NCBI RefSeq assembly: GCF_910594005.1
Contig: NC_057828.1
Span: forward strand, 8,692,235-8,756,234
Direction: 5' to 3'
DNA from: Cervus elaphus
Lineage: Eukaryota; Chordata; Mammalia; Artiodactyla; Cervidae
DNA: 64,000 nt
The notes beneath the pieces are model-generated. The model made no database searches. It saw only the letters and a program-made list of their open reading frames with translations, and had not been told where the DNA came from. Shown here in pieces: positions 24,591 through 36,792 of the stretch (positions within the stretch are counted from its first letter, which is position 1; every line of letters starts with the position of its first letter). A program made the position numbers and the translations under genes.

Positions 24591-24812
24591 TCAAGCAAAA
24601 GTGGGAAATATAATGGATCAAATATTTACATTCATTGTTAAAAAAAAAAAAGCATTATTGTACAGGAGAACTTTTTTTGGTCTGATATAAAAATAGAAAA
24701 GCAGTTTATTGTTGGGGTTATTTTATAAGGAACAGTGAATAACATAAGAGATTATGTCTTCAACCTCAGGTCATGAGTTTTTTAAAAAGCTAAATATATC
24801 ACCCCTTTATAA

Positions 24813-25021
24813 CAGCAGTCCCCAACCTTTTTGGCACCAGGGACCGGTTTTGTGGAAAACAATTTTTCCATGGCGGGAGGGTGATGGGAGGCAGGGACAG
24901 TTCAGGTAACACGAGCAGTGGGGAGCAGATGAAGCTTCCCTTGCTTGCCTGCCATTCTTGCTTACCTCCTGATGTGTGACCTGGGGGTGGGGTGTGTGGG
25001 GAAGGAAGCTAGGGACCGCTG
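24813..25021 (+). mobile_element. Non-autonomous hAT-type DNA transposon fossil
   Basis: 209-bp element with imperfect terminal inverted repeats: the left end CAGCAGTCCCCAACC matches the reverse complement of the right end (CAGCGGTCCC). It is flanked by an exact 8-bp target duplication CTTTATAA (24805-24812 and 25022-25029), diagnostic of the hAT superfamily. Family name not assigned. Confidence 0.85.
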
Positions 25022-25185
25022 CTTTATAAAAGTGAGATGATATATTAAAATCTGACTTCGCATTAACTCATTGCAAGGAGTTAAATGACTGTGGCTCAGG
25101 CAGGTATGCGCTAGAGATAGTGTTCTATAACAAATGTTAGACTCTGGTATACATAGACGAATGAGTGCATATTATACTAGCTTAA

Positions 25186-25468
25186 GAAAGCTGCTGCTGC
25201 TGCTAAGTTGCTTCAGTCGTGTCCGACTCTGTGTGACCCCATAGACGGAAGCCCACCAGGCTGCCCCGTCCCTGGGATTCTCCAGGCAAGAACACTGGAG
25301 TGGGTTGCCATTTCCTTCTCCAATGCATGAAAGGGAAAAGTGAAAGTGAAGTCGTTCAGTCGTGTCCGACTCTTGGCGACCCCGTGGACTGCAGCCTACC
25401 AGGCTCCTCTGTCCATGGGATTTTCCAGGCAAGAGTACTGGAGTGGGGTGCCATTGCCTTCTCCATTA
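25186..25468 (-). mobile_element. Bov-A2 SINE (dimer) with CTG microsatellite
   Basis: Two similar units in one orientation (25201-25320 and 25340-25468) joined by a short linker. Four CTG units lie at the left end, the (AGC)n tail typical of Bov-A2. Confidence 0.88.
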
Positions 25469-25723
25469 AGAAAGCTAGTAGTTCTCAAATTAGTTTTATA
25501 TTTATGTCTATGACCCATTTTGAATTAATTTTTGCATATGGTAAAAGGTAAGAGTCAAACTTTCTTTTCCTTTTTTCTTTTTGCATATGAATGGTCAACT
25601 GCTCTGGTACCATTTATTGAAAAGTCTATCCTTCTTCCTGCATTACCTTGGTACCTTTGTTAACCAATCAATCAACTATACATGTATTAGTGAATTTCTT
25701 GACTTTATTTTTTCCACTGATCG

Positions 25724-25943
25724 TGTCAACCACAAATGGGCACTTGCCATAGGTGCTTGCCATCTACCTCTACCAGGATTAAATCATGTGCTGCTATAGT
25801 TGCTGACTTCCACAACCCCTTTCAAGGGTACAGAGTGGAGAATAGAAATGAAATGAAGCACTCTGTGCTCCCAGAAAACTGGCAGGACAGGTCTTCAGAT
25901 AGTTAGATATTCTCAGGAGCTGATTTTATGAGTCCAACTCTTG
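25724..25943 (+). mobile_element. ERV1-like LTR, left part
   Basis: Starts TGTCAACC and matches the first half of the 24117 LTR. Interrupted by a BovB at 25944; continues at 27366. Confidence 0.7.
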
Positions 25944-27344
25944 TTCAGTTCAGTTCAGTTCAGTCATTCAGTTGTGTCCGAATCCTTGTGAACCCATGAA
26001 CTGCAACACGCCATGCTTCCCTGTCCCTCACCAACTTCCGGAGTTTACTCAAACTCATGTTCATCGAGTTGGTGATACCATCCAACCATCTCATCCGCTG
26101 TCATCCCCTTCTCTTCCCACCTTCAATCTTTCCCAGAATCAGGGTCTTTTCCAATGAGTCAGTTCTAAGCATCAGGTGGCCAGGAGTTTCAGCTTCTGCA
26201 TCAGTTCTTCCAATGAATATTCAGGACTGATTTCCTTTCAGATAGGCTGGTTGGATCTCCTTGCAGGCCAAGAGACTCTCAAGAGTCTTTTCCAACACCA
26301 CAGTTCAAAAGCATCAGTTCTTCGATGCTCAGCTTTCTTTATAGTCCAACTCTCACATCCATACATGATTACTGGGAAAACCATAGCTGTGACTAGATGG
26401 ACCTATTGGCAAAGTAATGTCTCTGCTTTTTAATATGCTGTCTAGGTTAGTCACAGCTTTCCTTCCAAGGAGCAAGTTTCTTTTAATTTCATGGCTGCTG
26501 TCACCATTTGCAGAGATTTTGGAGCCCCCCAAAATAAACTCTCTCACATCTTCCATTGTTTCCAATGTTTCTATCTATTTGCCATGAAGTGATGGGACCA
26601 GATGCCGTGATCTTAAGCTTTCTGAATGTTAAGTTTTAAGCCAACTCTTTCACTCTCCTCTTTTACTTTGCTCAAGAGGCTCTTTAATTCTTCTTTGCTT
26701 CCTGCCATAAGGGTGATGTCATCTGCATATCTGAGGTTATCGATATTTCTCCCGGCAATCTTCATTCCAGTTTGTGCTTCATCCAGCCTGGTATTTTGCA
26801 TGATGTGCTCTGCATATAAGTCATGTCTGACTCTTAGCGACCCCATGGACTGCAGCCTACCAGGCTCCTCCATCCATGGGATTTTCCAAGCAAGAGTAAT
26901 GGAGTGGGGTGCCATTGCCTTCTCCTAGGGTGTGAGGTGAGTGCAATTGTGTGGTAGTTTGAACATTCTTTGGCATTGCCTTTCCTTGGGATTGGAATGA
27001 AAACTGACCTTTTTCAGTCCTGGGGCCACTGTTGAATTTTCCAAATTTGCTGGCATAGTGAGTGCAGCACTTTCACAGCATCATCTTTTAGGATTTGAAA
27101 TAGTTCAGCTGAAAATCCATCACCTCCACTAGCTTTGTTCATAGTGATGCTTCATAAGGCCCACTTGACTTTGCATTCCTGGATGTCTGGCTCTAGATGA
27201 CTGATCACACCACTGTGATTATCTGGGTGGTGAAGATCCTTTTTGTGTCATTCTTCTGTGTATTCTTCCCACCTCTTCTTAATATCTTCTGCTTCTGTTA
27301 GGTTCATACCATTTCTGTCCTTTATTGTGTCCATTTTGCATGAA
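25944..27344 (-). mobile_element. BovB LINE inserted in an LTR, with target duplication
   Basis: Reverse-strand BovB, 3' terminus at 25944 (TTCAGTTCAGTTCAGTTCAG). Flanked by ATTTTATGAGTCCAACTCTTG-type repeats, 25923-25943 and 27345-27365 (18 of 21 identical). Around 26820-26932 a reverse-strand Bov-tA piece replaces about 300 bp of BovB. RT frames are partial (26565-26353, 26915-26613). Confidence 0.88.
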
Positions 27345-27365
27345 ATTTTATGAATCCACTTCTTG

Positions 27366-27636
27366 TGTTTCCTCATATCTAGAATCCTTCATGGTGACTA
27401 CTGCTTCTCATGACTAGAAGAAGCTTCACAAAACAAGCAGAAACTTTCTTTAAAAAAGTGGCTGATTGCATGTACTCCCACTTTACCGAAATCACATATA
27501 TCCCGTCCTTCCGTCCTACCTCAATGGAACAGTTTCTCAGAGCTATCGGAGGTTCTGTCTCCCAGGCTGCAGTCCTCATATCGCCCCAAAGAAAACTTAA
27601 CTTGCTACTCTCATATTGTGCGTATTTAAAATCAAC
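27366..27636 (+). mobile_element. ERV1-like LTR, right part
   Basis: Resumes the LTR interrupted at 25943: CATATCTAGAATCCTTCATGG, then CAGTTTCTCAGAGCTA, ending ATCAACA. It is followed by retroviral leader rather than host DNA, so this is a 5' LTR. Confidence 0.7.
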
Positions 27637-28340
27637 AGTTATAGTGACTGAAGAAGTGCCCTGAACTCTGTGAGTAACTGGAGCTTTGATTCCAGCAGCA
27701 GCCCTTGTACCCATCCATCTCCTCAGAGAGGCCAGATGAATTTTGTAAGTCTCTCCTGGTTCTCAGATCTCCCATGTTTGTTGATGATCCTGAGTTTTAT
27801 TTGGCAGTGGGGCAGGTTGCCTGCCCCCTCCCAGCTGAAAGATACTGGGGGGTGGCAGTTGAAATATACTGGGACATACCCACTTATGGCCTAGACATTG
27901 AATGGAGCTCAGTTGAAAGATATAAAGGAATTACAACCCAATTGAAAGATACTTGGGTGAGGGGCTGCCTGAAAGATACCAGGGAGGCCTGGTTGAAAGA
28001 TACTGAGGAATACCCAGGGCTCAGTTGAAAGATATCAAGGTTATTCAGTCATAGAAGACTGAATGGTATGTGCTGAGTAGTTAAGTAAGCTGCTTTTCCT
28101 GATCTGATGTTTTTCCTCAATCCAGCTGCCTTAAGAGAGTTTTATGGGATAAAGGTGAAGATATTAATGAGAGCTTTGCTCTGAAGAAAAGGGACAAGAC
28201 TCTTCCTGGCCAGTTATAGTTTTCTCAGGTGACAGAAATTTACAGGAGTGGGGGAGGCCAAGTCCTCATATCTTGCAGTGCTCCTACAGGGAAACCCACT
28301 CATTAATTAAAACACTTGCTTGTCCAGGAGTCACAGATAA
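27637..28340 (+). mobile_element. ERV1-like 5' leader
   Basis: Sequence between the LTR and a later L1 insertion, with no ORF of note. It contains the degenerate repeat at 27835-28036. Confidence 0.5.
27835..28036 (+). repeat. Seven degenerate YTGAAAGATAC units
   Basis: Units start at 27835, 27859, 27913, 27942, 27969, 27993 and 28025, with spacings of 24-54 bp. The core TGAAAGATA is kept in six; the second has TGAAATATA. The spacer text also partly recurs (GGGAGGCC, ACCCAG). Confidence 0.8.
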
Positions 28341-28355
28341 GAACTGGCCATTCAG

Positions 28356-29054
28356 ATAAGGAAGTTGTTGTACATATACACAATGGAATATTGCTGCTGC
28401 TGCTGCTAAGTCACTTCAGTCGTGTCCAACTCTTAGTGACATTATGGACCATAACCCACCAGGCTCCTCTGTCCATAGGATTCTCCAGACAAGAATACTG
28501 GAGTGGGTTGCCATGCCTCCTCCAGGCAATGGAATATTACTCAGCTATAAAAAGGGAACACATTTCAGTCAGTTCAAATGAGGTGGATACATCTAGAGCC
28601 TATTATATGGAGTGAAGCAAGTCCGAAAGAAAAAGACAAATGTTGTATATTAACACATATGTATGGAATCTAGAAAGATAGTACTGATGGTCCTACTGGC
28701 AGGGCAGCAAAGGAGGCATAGGCATTTTGAACACAGTGTGGGAAGGAGAGGGTGGGATGATTTGGGAGAATAGCATTGAAACATATACATCACCATGTGC
28801 AAAATAGATAGCCAGTGGGAGTTTGCTGTATGATGCAGGAAACCCAAAGCTAATCCTCTGGGACAACACAGAAGAGTGGGATGGGGCAGGAGGTGGCGGC
28901 GGTGGGGGAGGGGGGCTGTGGTTCAAGAGGGAGGGGACATGTGTATACCTAATGCTGGTTAATGTTGATGTATGGCAAAAACCACCACAATATTGTAAAG
29001 TATCAGCCTCCAATTAAAATAAATAAAAATGAAGTACAAACAATAAATAAAAAA
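28356..29054 (+). mobile_element. L1 3' end, 5'-truncated, with poly(A)
   Basis: L1 3' UTR (TACTCAGCTATAAAAAGG to AATAAATAAAAAA). Flanks GAACTGGCCATTCAG (28341-28355) and GGACTGGTCATTCAG (29055-29069) form a 15-bp target duplication with two changes. It interrupts the ERV leader. A G-rich run lies at 28890-28915. Confidence 0.85.
28393..28526 (-). mobile_element. Bov-A2-type SINE nested in L1
   Basis: Reverse-strand SINE starting with four CTG units. The exact 12-bp target duplication CAATGGAATATT is at 28381-28392 and 28527-28538. Confidence 0.92.
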
Positions 29055-29069
29055 GGACTGGTCATTCAG

Positions 29070-30480
29070 TGACCTGAGAACCTGCAGTGATCTTGAACTG
29101 CTGAGGAGAGGTACTGAGTCATTTAAGAGGGCTGAAGTGGCTCAGGGGTGACTCCTAGAGGAGTTAAGCTCACAAACAGCACACTGGCCCACCACACCAT
29201 CTCACTAGTGAATGCTATCTATGACAAATTCATCTAAAAATGGGAAATAGAGCCTCTCAAACAGAAGCAAGGAACATAAGAAAGCAGCCTCTAACACTCC
29301 ATCTAGTGCTACAAGACTTGTACTTAAAACTACATACCAAATTGGGGAAATTATACTAAAGGAGACCTCTGTCTAAAATGGCCAAATTGGAGGACTTTTG
29401 ACATTCCAAAATTGATATTTTGATGTGCAGTTAGAAAAAGCCGGTTGTAAAATCAAGCAGACCGAATGGAATGCTTACTTTGGCATCTAAAAGCTTCTAA
29501 AAGAGGAAACAATAGGTAACTTCTTTGCAGGAATCAAACAAGAAATTGCTCGACACTGTATCAGAACTAAAAGAGGTGGCTAGCACTGACACTGTCTCTC
29601 CCTCTGCTCTTTTGTGTATCCTCTTCTATCTGAACTGCTTGGCCCAGATGGCTTTTCTCTTCCAACTCTTCCATCTCCTGCTGCTCTCTTTTCCCCAGCA
29701 AAGGGGGATTAAATACAAAAAGGCAGAACTGATTGTAGCTTCCTTGCAGAGAAACCTATTGCAGGGAGAAATGTATCATCTTCGGTTCTAATCTATACAC
29801 CTTGGACTCGAACAGAACTTAAGGCCTTAGCCAAGGAATTTCCCAATCCAAGTCAGGATCCTTTGAGATTTACTAAGGAGTTTGAATTAACCATCCAGAC
29901 CTACATGTCTGGGTTTTCAGATCAATATAAACTAATACAGCTGTTAGTTTCTGAAAGCAAAGCAAGGGAATGAATATAGCAAGCAGGGTGGAAATGCCCC
30001 TTAATGGTCCTTGAATCACATAGTCCAGAGGTTTGTATTGAAGGAGATAGCTCGAAAGAAAATTGCTCAAACCTCTCCCAGCACTTTTTCCAAAAACCAC
30101 AAAGTGGACAATGATTCAACAATGCAAGCAAGGATTGAATGAATTAATCCCGACTATTATGGGAGATTGGGGGGGAAAAAAAACAAAAACTTTTTGCAAT
30201 ATTCAGGCTTGACACCTGCATCATTCTCTAACTACCAAAATGATTCTTGCTTAACTCCACCTTTTTAGAAGGTCTAGATGAGGATTTGGTTACTCTGGTC
30301 AAAAGACATAATTTAGCTTGTTCTGCTTTACATGCCAACACCCTTGTTATACTGGCTGACAAACCTTTCAAACCCATTAACAAGAAAGAAGAGGGTATAT
30401 ATGAAAATTATGAACCTTCAATTTACATAATTAAGTACACTATGTCAGTAGAAAGTTAACTGGCCCCCAACCAGTTTAAC
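29070..30480 (+). pseudogene. ERV1-like gag remnant
   Basis: Continues the ERV interrupted by L1. Short frames with stops between them carry gag capsid-like text: WTRTELKALAKEFPNPSQDP near 29800-29865, then FTKEFELTIQTYMSGFSDQY, and EGLDEDLVTLVKRHNL near 30268-30318. No complete gag, pol, env or 3' LTR follows. Assignment is by resemblance to gammaretrovirus-like capsid; it is non-functional. Confidence 0.6.
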
Positions 30481-31146
30481 TCTCAAACAATAAATAAAGC
30501 TTGAAGAAAAAAAAATCTCTTTAGAATTCTTGTCCTGAGGGAATAACTCCTACTAGGAGAATCTGATTTTTGCTTCCTATGCCTTGAGACCAGAACTCTC
30601 TGGATCACTTATCTAGACCATCTCGAATTCTTGAAACTGAAGGAAAAAAAGGGAATGAAACCTTTAAATTTTTTCTTATTCCAACTGTCATGTACAATTA
30701 GTGAGTTTTATATTTGATATTTGATTCATGACTAAGTTTAGAAAATGAAGCCAGAACTCATGTTGTGTCTGTCTCGATATTTGTGTGTCTCATTCTTTGT
30801 CTTTGTCTTTGTCTAATATTGCTGAGGCTAATTTGTAGATGAGTTCTAATCTAATTTGCCTAAAGAAAAATAAGTTCTTATAAATCAAATAATTCTAAAT
30901 ACAAGAGAAATGAACCTAAACAAATTTTGGGTACACATGAATTCAGAAGCATTCAGTATTAAATACCTGGTATTAATGTTTGTTTGTTGATCTAATTAAT
31001 GTAAATATGTCCAAATGTCATTCATATTAAGCATAACATTTTCATTATGCCTACATCTAATATTTCTCCACTGATCTCCAATAGCATATTGGGCACACAC
31101 TGACCTGGGGAATTCAGCTTTCAGTGTCCTATCTTTTTGCCTTTTC
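30481..31146. other. AT-rich sequence, no gene recognised
   Basis: May be the decayed end of the ERV. No LTR seen. Confidence 0.35.
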
Positions 31147-34100
31147 ATACTGTTCATGGGCTTCTCAAAGCAAGAATACTAAAGTGGTTTGCCATTCCCT
31201 TCTCCTGTGGATCACATTTTGTCAGAACTCTCCACCATGACCTGTCCGTCTTGGGTGGCCCTACACGGCATGGCTCATGGTTTCACTAAGTTAGACAAGG
31301 CTGTGGTCCATGTGATCAGATAGATTAGTTTTCTGTGATTGTGGTTTTCAGTCTGTCTGTCCTCTGATGGAGAAGGATAAGAGGCTTATGGAAGCTTCCT
31401 GATGGGAGAGACTGACCAAGGGGGAAACTGGGTCTTGTTCTGATGGGCAGGGCCATGCTCAGTAAATCTTCCATCCAATTTTCTGCTGATGCGCAGGGCT
31501 GGGATCTCTCTGTTATTTGACCTGAGGCCAAACTATGGTGGAGGTAATGAAGATAATGGTGACTTCCTTCAAAAGGTCCCATGCACCCACTGCTACACTC
31601 AGTGCCCCCACCTACAGCAGGCCACCGCCGACCCATGCCTCTGCTAGAGACTCCTGGACACTCACGGGTAAGTCTTGGTCAGTCTCTTGTGGGGTCACTG
31701 CTCCTTTCTCCTGGGTTCTGTTGTGCACAAGCTTCTGTCTGCCCTCCCAGAGTCTGTTTCCCAGTCCTGTGTAAGTTCTGGCGGCTGTATGGTGGGGTTA
31801 ATGGTGACCTCCTTCAAGAGGACTTATGCCATACCCCGGTCTGCTGCACCCAGAGCCCCTGCCCCTGCAGCAGTCCACAGCTCACCCACACTTCCACATG
31901 AGACACAGTTCTGGCTCAGTCTCTGTGGGGTCTCTGGGCCCTGGTGCACACAAAGTATGTTTGAGCCCTCTGAGCATTTCCGGCGGGTAAGGCGTTTGAC
32001 TCTAAACATGATGTCGCCCCTCCTACCGTCTTCTGTGGCCCCTCCTTTGCCATTGGACGTGGGTTATCTCCTCACAGTGGCTCCAGCGCCACACAGCCGC
32101 TGCTCCAGTGCCACCATCTTGCTGGCGAATGAAGAGATGGAGCCAAAGAAAAAAACAACAACCTGTTGTGATGTGACTGGTGATGGAAGTAAAGTCTGAG
32201 GCTATAAAGAGCAATACTGCATAGGAACCTGGAAGGTTAGGTCCATGAATCAAGGTAAATTGGAAGTGGTCAAACAGGAGATGGCAAGAGTGAACATAGA
32301 CAATTTAGGAATCAGCGAACTAAAATGGACCAGAACGGGGGAATTTAACTCAGATGCACATTATATCTACTACTATGGGCAAGAATCCCTTAGAAGAAAT
32401 GAAGTAGCCAACATAATCAACAAAACAGTCCAAAATGCAGTACTTCGATGCAATCAGAAAAACACAGAATGATCTCTGTTCACATTCAAGGCAGACTATT
32501 CAATATCACAGTAATCCAAGTCTATGCCCTAACCAGTAATGCTGATGAGGCTGAAGTTGAATGGTTCTATGAAGACATGCAAGACCTTCTAGAACTAACA
32601 CCAGAAAAAGATGTCTTTTTCGTTATAGGGGCCTGGAATGCAAAAGTAGGAAGTCAAGAAACACCTGGAGTAACAGGCAAATTTGGCCTTAAGAGTACAA
32701 AGTGAAGCAGGGCAAAGGCTAACAGAGAACACAGTGGTCATAGCAAACACCCTCTTCCAACAACACAAGAGAAGACTACACATGGACGTCAGCAGATGGT
32801 TGACACCAAAATCAGATTGATTATATTCTTTGCAGCCAAAGATGGAGAAGCTGTATACAGTCAGCAAAAACAAGATCGGGAGCTGACTGTGGCTCAGATC
32901 ATGAACTCCTTATTGCCAAATTCAGACTTAAATTGAAGAAAAGTGGGGAAAAACCACTAGATCATTCAGGTATGATCTACATTAAATCCCTTGCCATTAT
33001 AGAGTGGAAGTGACAAATAGATTCAAGGGGTTAGATCTGATCGACAGAGTGCCTGAAGAACTATAGAAAGAGGTTCGTGACACTGGACAGGAGGCAGTGA
33101 TCAAGATCATTCCCAAGAATAAGAAATGCAAAAAGGAAAAATGGTTGTCTGAGGAAGCCTTACAAATAGCTGAGAAAAGAGGAGAAGTGAAAGGCAAAGG
33201 AGAAAAGGAAAGATATACCCATTTGGATTCAGAATTCCAAGGAATAGCAAGGAGAGATGAGAAAGCCTTCCTCAGTGGTCAATGCAAAAAAATAGAGAAA
33301 AACAATAGAATGGGAAAGACTAGAGATCTCTTTAAGAAAATTAGAGATACCAAGGGAACATTTCACACAAAATGGGCACAATAAAGGATAGAAATTGTGT
33401 GGACTTAACAGAAGCAGAAGTTATTAAGAAGAGATGGCAGGAATAAATAGAAGAACTATACAAAAAAGATCTTCACGACCCAGATAATCACGATGGTGTG
33501 ATCACTCACCTAGAGCCAGATATCCTAGAATGCAAAGTCAAGTGGGCCTTATGAAGCATCACTATGAACACAGCTAGTGGGGTGATGATATTCCATTTGA
33601 GCTATTTCAAATCCTAAAAGATGATTCTGTGAAAGTGCTACACAGCACTTTTGGAAAATTTGGATATTTGCCAGTGAATTTGGAAAATTCAGCAGTGGCC
33701 CCAGGACTGAAAAAGGTCAGTTTTCATTCCAATCCCTAAGAAAGGCAATCCCAAAGAATGCTCAAACTACCACAGAATTGCAGTCATCTCACACGCTAGT
33801 AAAGTAATGCTCAAAATTCGCCAAGCCAGGCTTCAGCAGTACGTGAACCGTGAACTTCCAAATGTTCAAACTGGATTTAGAAAATGCGGAGGTACCAGAA
33901 ATCAAATTGCCAACATTCATTGGATCATTGAAAAAGCAAGAGAGTTCCAGAAAAAACATCTATTTCTGCTTTATTGACTATGCCAAAGCCTTTGACTGTG
34001 TGGATCACAAGAAACTGTGGAAAATTCTTAAAGACATGGGAATACCAGACCACTTGACCTGCCTCTTGAGAAATCTGTATGCAGGTCAGGAAGCAACAGC

Positions 34101-35089
34101 TAGAACTGGACATGGAGCAACAGAATGGTTCCAAATCGGGAAAGGAGTACATCCAGGCTGTATATTGTCACCCTGCTTATTTAACTTATATGCAGAGTAC
34201 ATCCTGTGAAAAGCTGGGCTGGATGAAGCACAAGCTGGAATCAAGATTGCCAGGAAAAATATCAGTAACCTCAGATATGCAGATGACACCATCCTTATGG
34301 CAGAAAGTGAGGAACTAAAAAGCCTCTTGATAAAAGTGAAAGAGGAAAAAAAAAAAGTGAAAGAGGAGAGTGAAAAAGTTGACTTAAAACTCAACATTCA
34401 GAAAAATAAGGTCATAGCATCCGGTCCCATCACTTCATGACAAATAAATGGGGAAACAATAGAAATAGTGAGAAACTTTAATTTTTTTGGCTCCAAAATC
34501 ACTGCAGATGGTGACTGTAGATGAAATTAAAAGACGCTTACTCCTTGGAAGGAAAATTATGACCAAATTAGACAGCATATTAAAAAGCAGAGATATTACT
34601 TTTTCAATAAAGGTACATCTAGTCAAGGCTATGGTTTTTCCAGTGGTCATGTATGGATGTGAGAGTTGGACTATAAAGAAAGCTGAGCACTGAAGAATTG
34701 AGGCTTTTGAACTGTCGTGTTGGAGAAGACTCTTGAGAGTCCCTTGGACTGCAAGGAGATCCAACCAGTTCATCCTAAAGGAGATCAGTCCTGGGTGTTC
34801 ATTGGAGGGACTGATGATGAAGCTGAAACTCCAATACTTTGGCCACCTGATGTGAAGAACTGACTCATTTGAAAAGATCCTGATGCTGGGAAAGATTGAA
34901 GGTGGGAGGGGAAGGGGATGACAGAGGATGAGATGGTGGGATGGCATCACTGACTCAATGGACACGGGTTTGAGTAAACTCCGAGAGGTGATGATGGACA
35001 GGGAGGCCTGGTGTGCTGCAGACCATGGGGTCACAAGGATTCAGACATGACTGAGTGACTGAACTGAACTGAACTGAACTGAACTGAAG
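31147..35089 (+). mobile_element. Near full-length BovB (RTE) LINE, inactivated
   Basis: About 3.9 kb: a GC-rich 5' UTR with an internal imperfect duplication (31530-31700 and 31785-31950), AP-type endonuclease (from about 32220), reverse transcriptase (33850-34400) and the terminal GAACTGAACT repeats. Endonuclease text includes LGISELKWTR, VIGAWNAKVG (the Asp expected in this catalytic motif is Ala) and SDHELLIAKF. RT motif A is CFIDYAKAFDCVDH, motif B is GVHPGCILSPCLFNLYAEYI and motif C is LRYADDTILMAE. Stops and frameshifts split it into many frames, so it cannot make the full protein. Confidence 0.9.
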
Positions 35090-35146
35090 GGTATGTTTCC
35101 TTTTCTCTAATGTTTGAATCATTCCTAGTGGGGTTTTTTTTTTTTG

Positions 35147-35365
35147 GCTTCCCCGGTGGCTCAGCAGTAAAGCATCCACCTGCAATGCAGGAGCCACAGG
35201 AAACATAGTTCAATACCTGGTTTGGGAAAATCCCCTGAAGGAAGGCATGGCAACCCACTCCAGTGTTCTTGTCTGGAGAATTCCATGGACAGAGGAGTCT
35301 GGTGGGCTACTTTCCATAGCATCGCAAAGAGTCAGACACAACTGAAGCGACTTAGCACACACACA
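35147..35365 (+). mobile_element. Bov-tA SINE
   Basis: Forward SINE from GGCTTCCCCGGTGGCTCAG to ACTGAAGCGACTTAGCACAC, ending in a short CA run, about 140 bp before the pseudogene's first exon. Confidence 0.9.
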
Positions 35366-35504
35366 GTGATTTTGTTAAGGGAATGAAACATACCTCAGTA
35401 ATATAATTTAATGACCTTGTTCTCTAAAATGGGAAGAGTCCCTCCCTCTGAATAGCTAATTAAACTAGCTCATTCTCTTCTACCTTTCTCTTTCACCATT
35501 CAAG

Positions 35505-35675
35505 ACTGCAGTGTGTTTCCTAGCATTGCACATGGATCCTATGAAGATGTGAGTTCACTTTTATCCTTTACTACTGTGGTGCAGTATAAATGTGATGAAG
35601 GATATATTCTAGTTGGAGAAGAAAAAATCACCTGCAGAAATTCACATTGGTCATCTCCAGGGCCTCAGTGTAAAG
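35505..35675 (+). pseudogene. Pseudogene exon: CCP7-like domain
   Basis: 171 nt, same length and phases as gene 1's first CCP exon. Acceptor CACCATTCAAG, donor GTAACT. All four cysteines and the tryptophan (HWSSPGPQC) are kept; the block itself is open. Confidence 0.85.
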
Positions 35676-36469
35676 GTAACTCCACTTTACTCATGGCCCT
35701 TGCTAAGATAGTAGGACCATCATGTATATTCTGACAGTATGGTTTCCACCCAGCCAGAGGCAGCGCTTAAAAGCTTGTGTTTATTATTCATTTGTTCATT
35801 CATTTCCTGTGTATTCAATAGTTGGATGTGGTACTGGGCTGTTTGAAAAAATACATGCTATTTAAAGAAAAATTGTTTCAAAAATATTTTCCTCTGTTAT
35901 CTTCCAGAACTTTGTTGCTTTACCTTTCACGTTGATATCCCCAGCTCACTTGGAATCCTATGGGTTTATGGTATGAAGTAGGAGTCAAAATTTTTTTACT
36001 CCAGTAAGTAATCCATGAAGCCAGCACCACATTAAATGGACCATAGTTTTCACACTGCACTCCAGTACTATCTTTGTCATAATTCAAGAATTGGAGACAA
36101 TAATTTTTAATTTAAGAGAATAGTGAGGTGTTTTTTTTTTTTTTAATAGTGAGGTTTTAACAAAAATTTGCAGTCCTTGCAAAAGTTAGAATGAGGACTC
36201 TTATGGGAAAATCCCGAACATTCTTGAAGTATCTGATATCTCCATTAGCACCTGGTACATATCATCACCTCCTCATAGAGAAGCTGACATGATATGAAAC
36301 CAAGATTATGCATGCCTCTTTTTTTTTCTTTTTCTTCTAACAGCAATTCAAGGGTCTAATTTCCCACCATTGTCTCCATTTAATACAGGAAGATACTAAG
36401 GGTATGAGACTAGAGATTGCCTATCTAGGATGCTGAAAATAAGGCTTTGACATACAATAGTTTTGAAAA

Positions 36470-36620
36470 CTCAGATTCTAGGACCATAATACCCAGATTT
36501 ATATCATAATTATGCGACACAAAGGCTATGCAACCTTAGACGAATCACATAAATTGTCTTTACCTAATTTTTCTCTCCAGCAAAATATTTTAGCTGAGGC
36601 TATGTGTACAATGACATTAA
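36470..36620 (+). repeat. Decayed MIR-like segment in the pseudogene intron
   Basis: GACACAAAGGCTATGCAACC, then CACATAAATTG and a decayed tail, placed as in gene 1's intron 2. Weak on its own; supported by the homologous flank 36361-36390. Confidence 0.4.
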
Positions 36621-36792
36621 TATTATCATTATTAATTTTATTGTTATAATAGTACAATGACTGCAGTTAAAGAGCAACTCTCAGCATGCAGGCATAATTT
36701 ATTATCAATGTTTCTCACTCCGCCAATATTCTTTACTACTGTATGATTATTCTGAGAATCACAAAACGACCATATTTGTCTTTCTATTATAG

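Noticed and set aside
25189..25200. Trinucleotide CTG run as a coding or disease-type repeat
   Set aside because: It is the normal AGC tail of a Bov-A2 SINE; same at 28393 and 46650.
28689..29013. Proline-rich reverse frame
   Set aside because: Antisense to the G-rich run in an L1 3' UTR.
31535..32199. Overlapping 79-174 codon frames
   Set aside because: They fall in the BovB 5' UTR; composition-driven, no domain.
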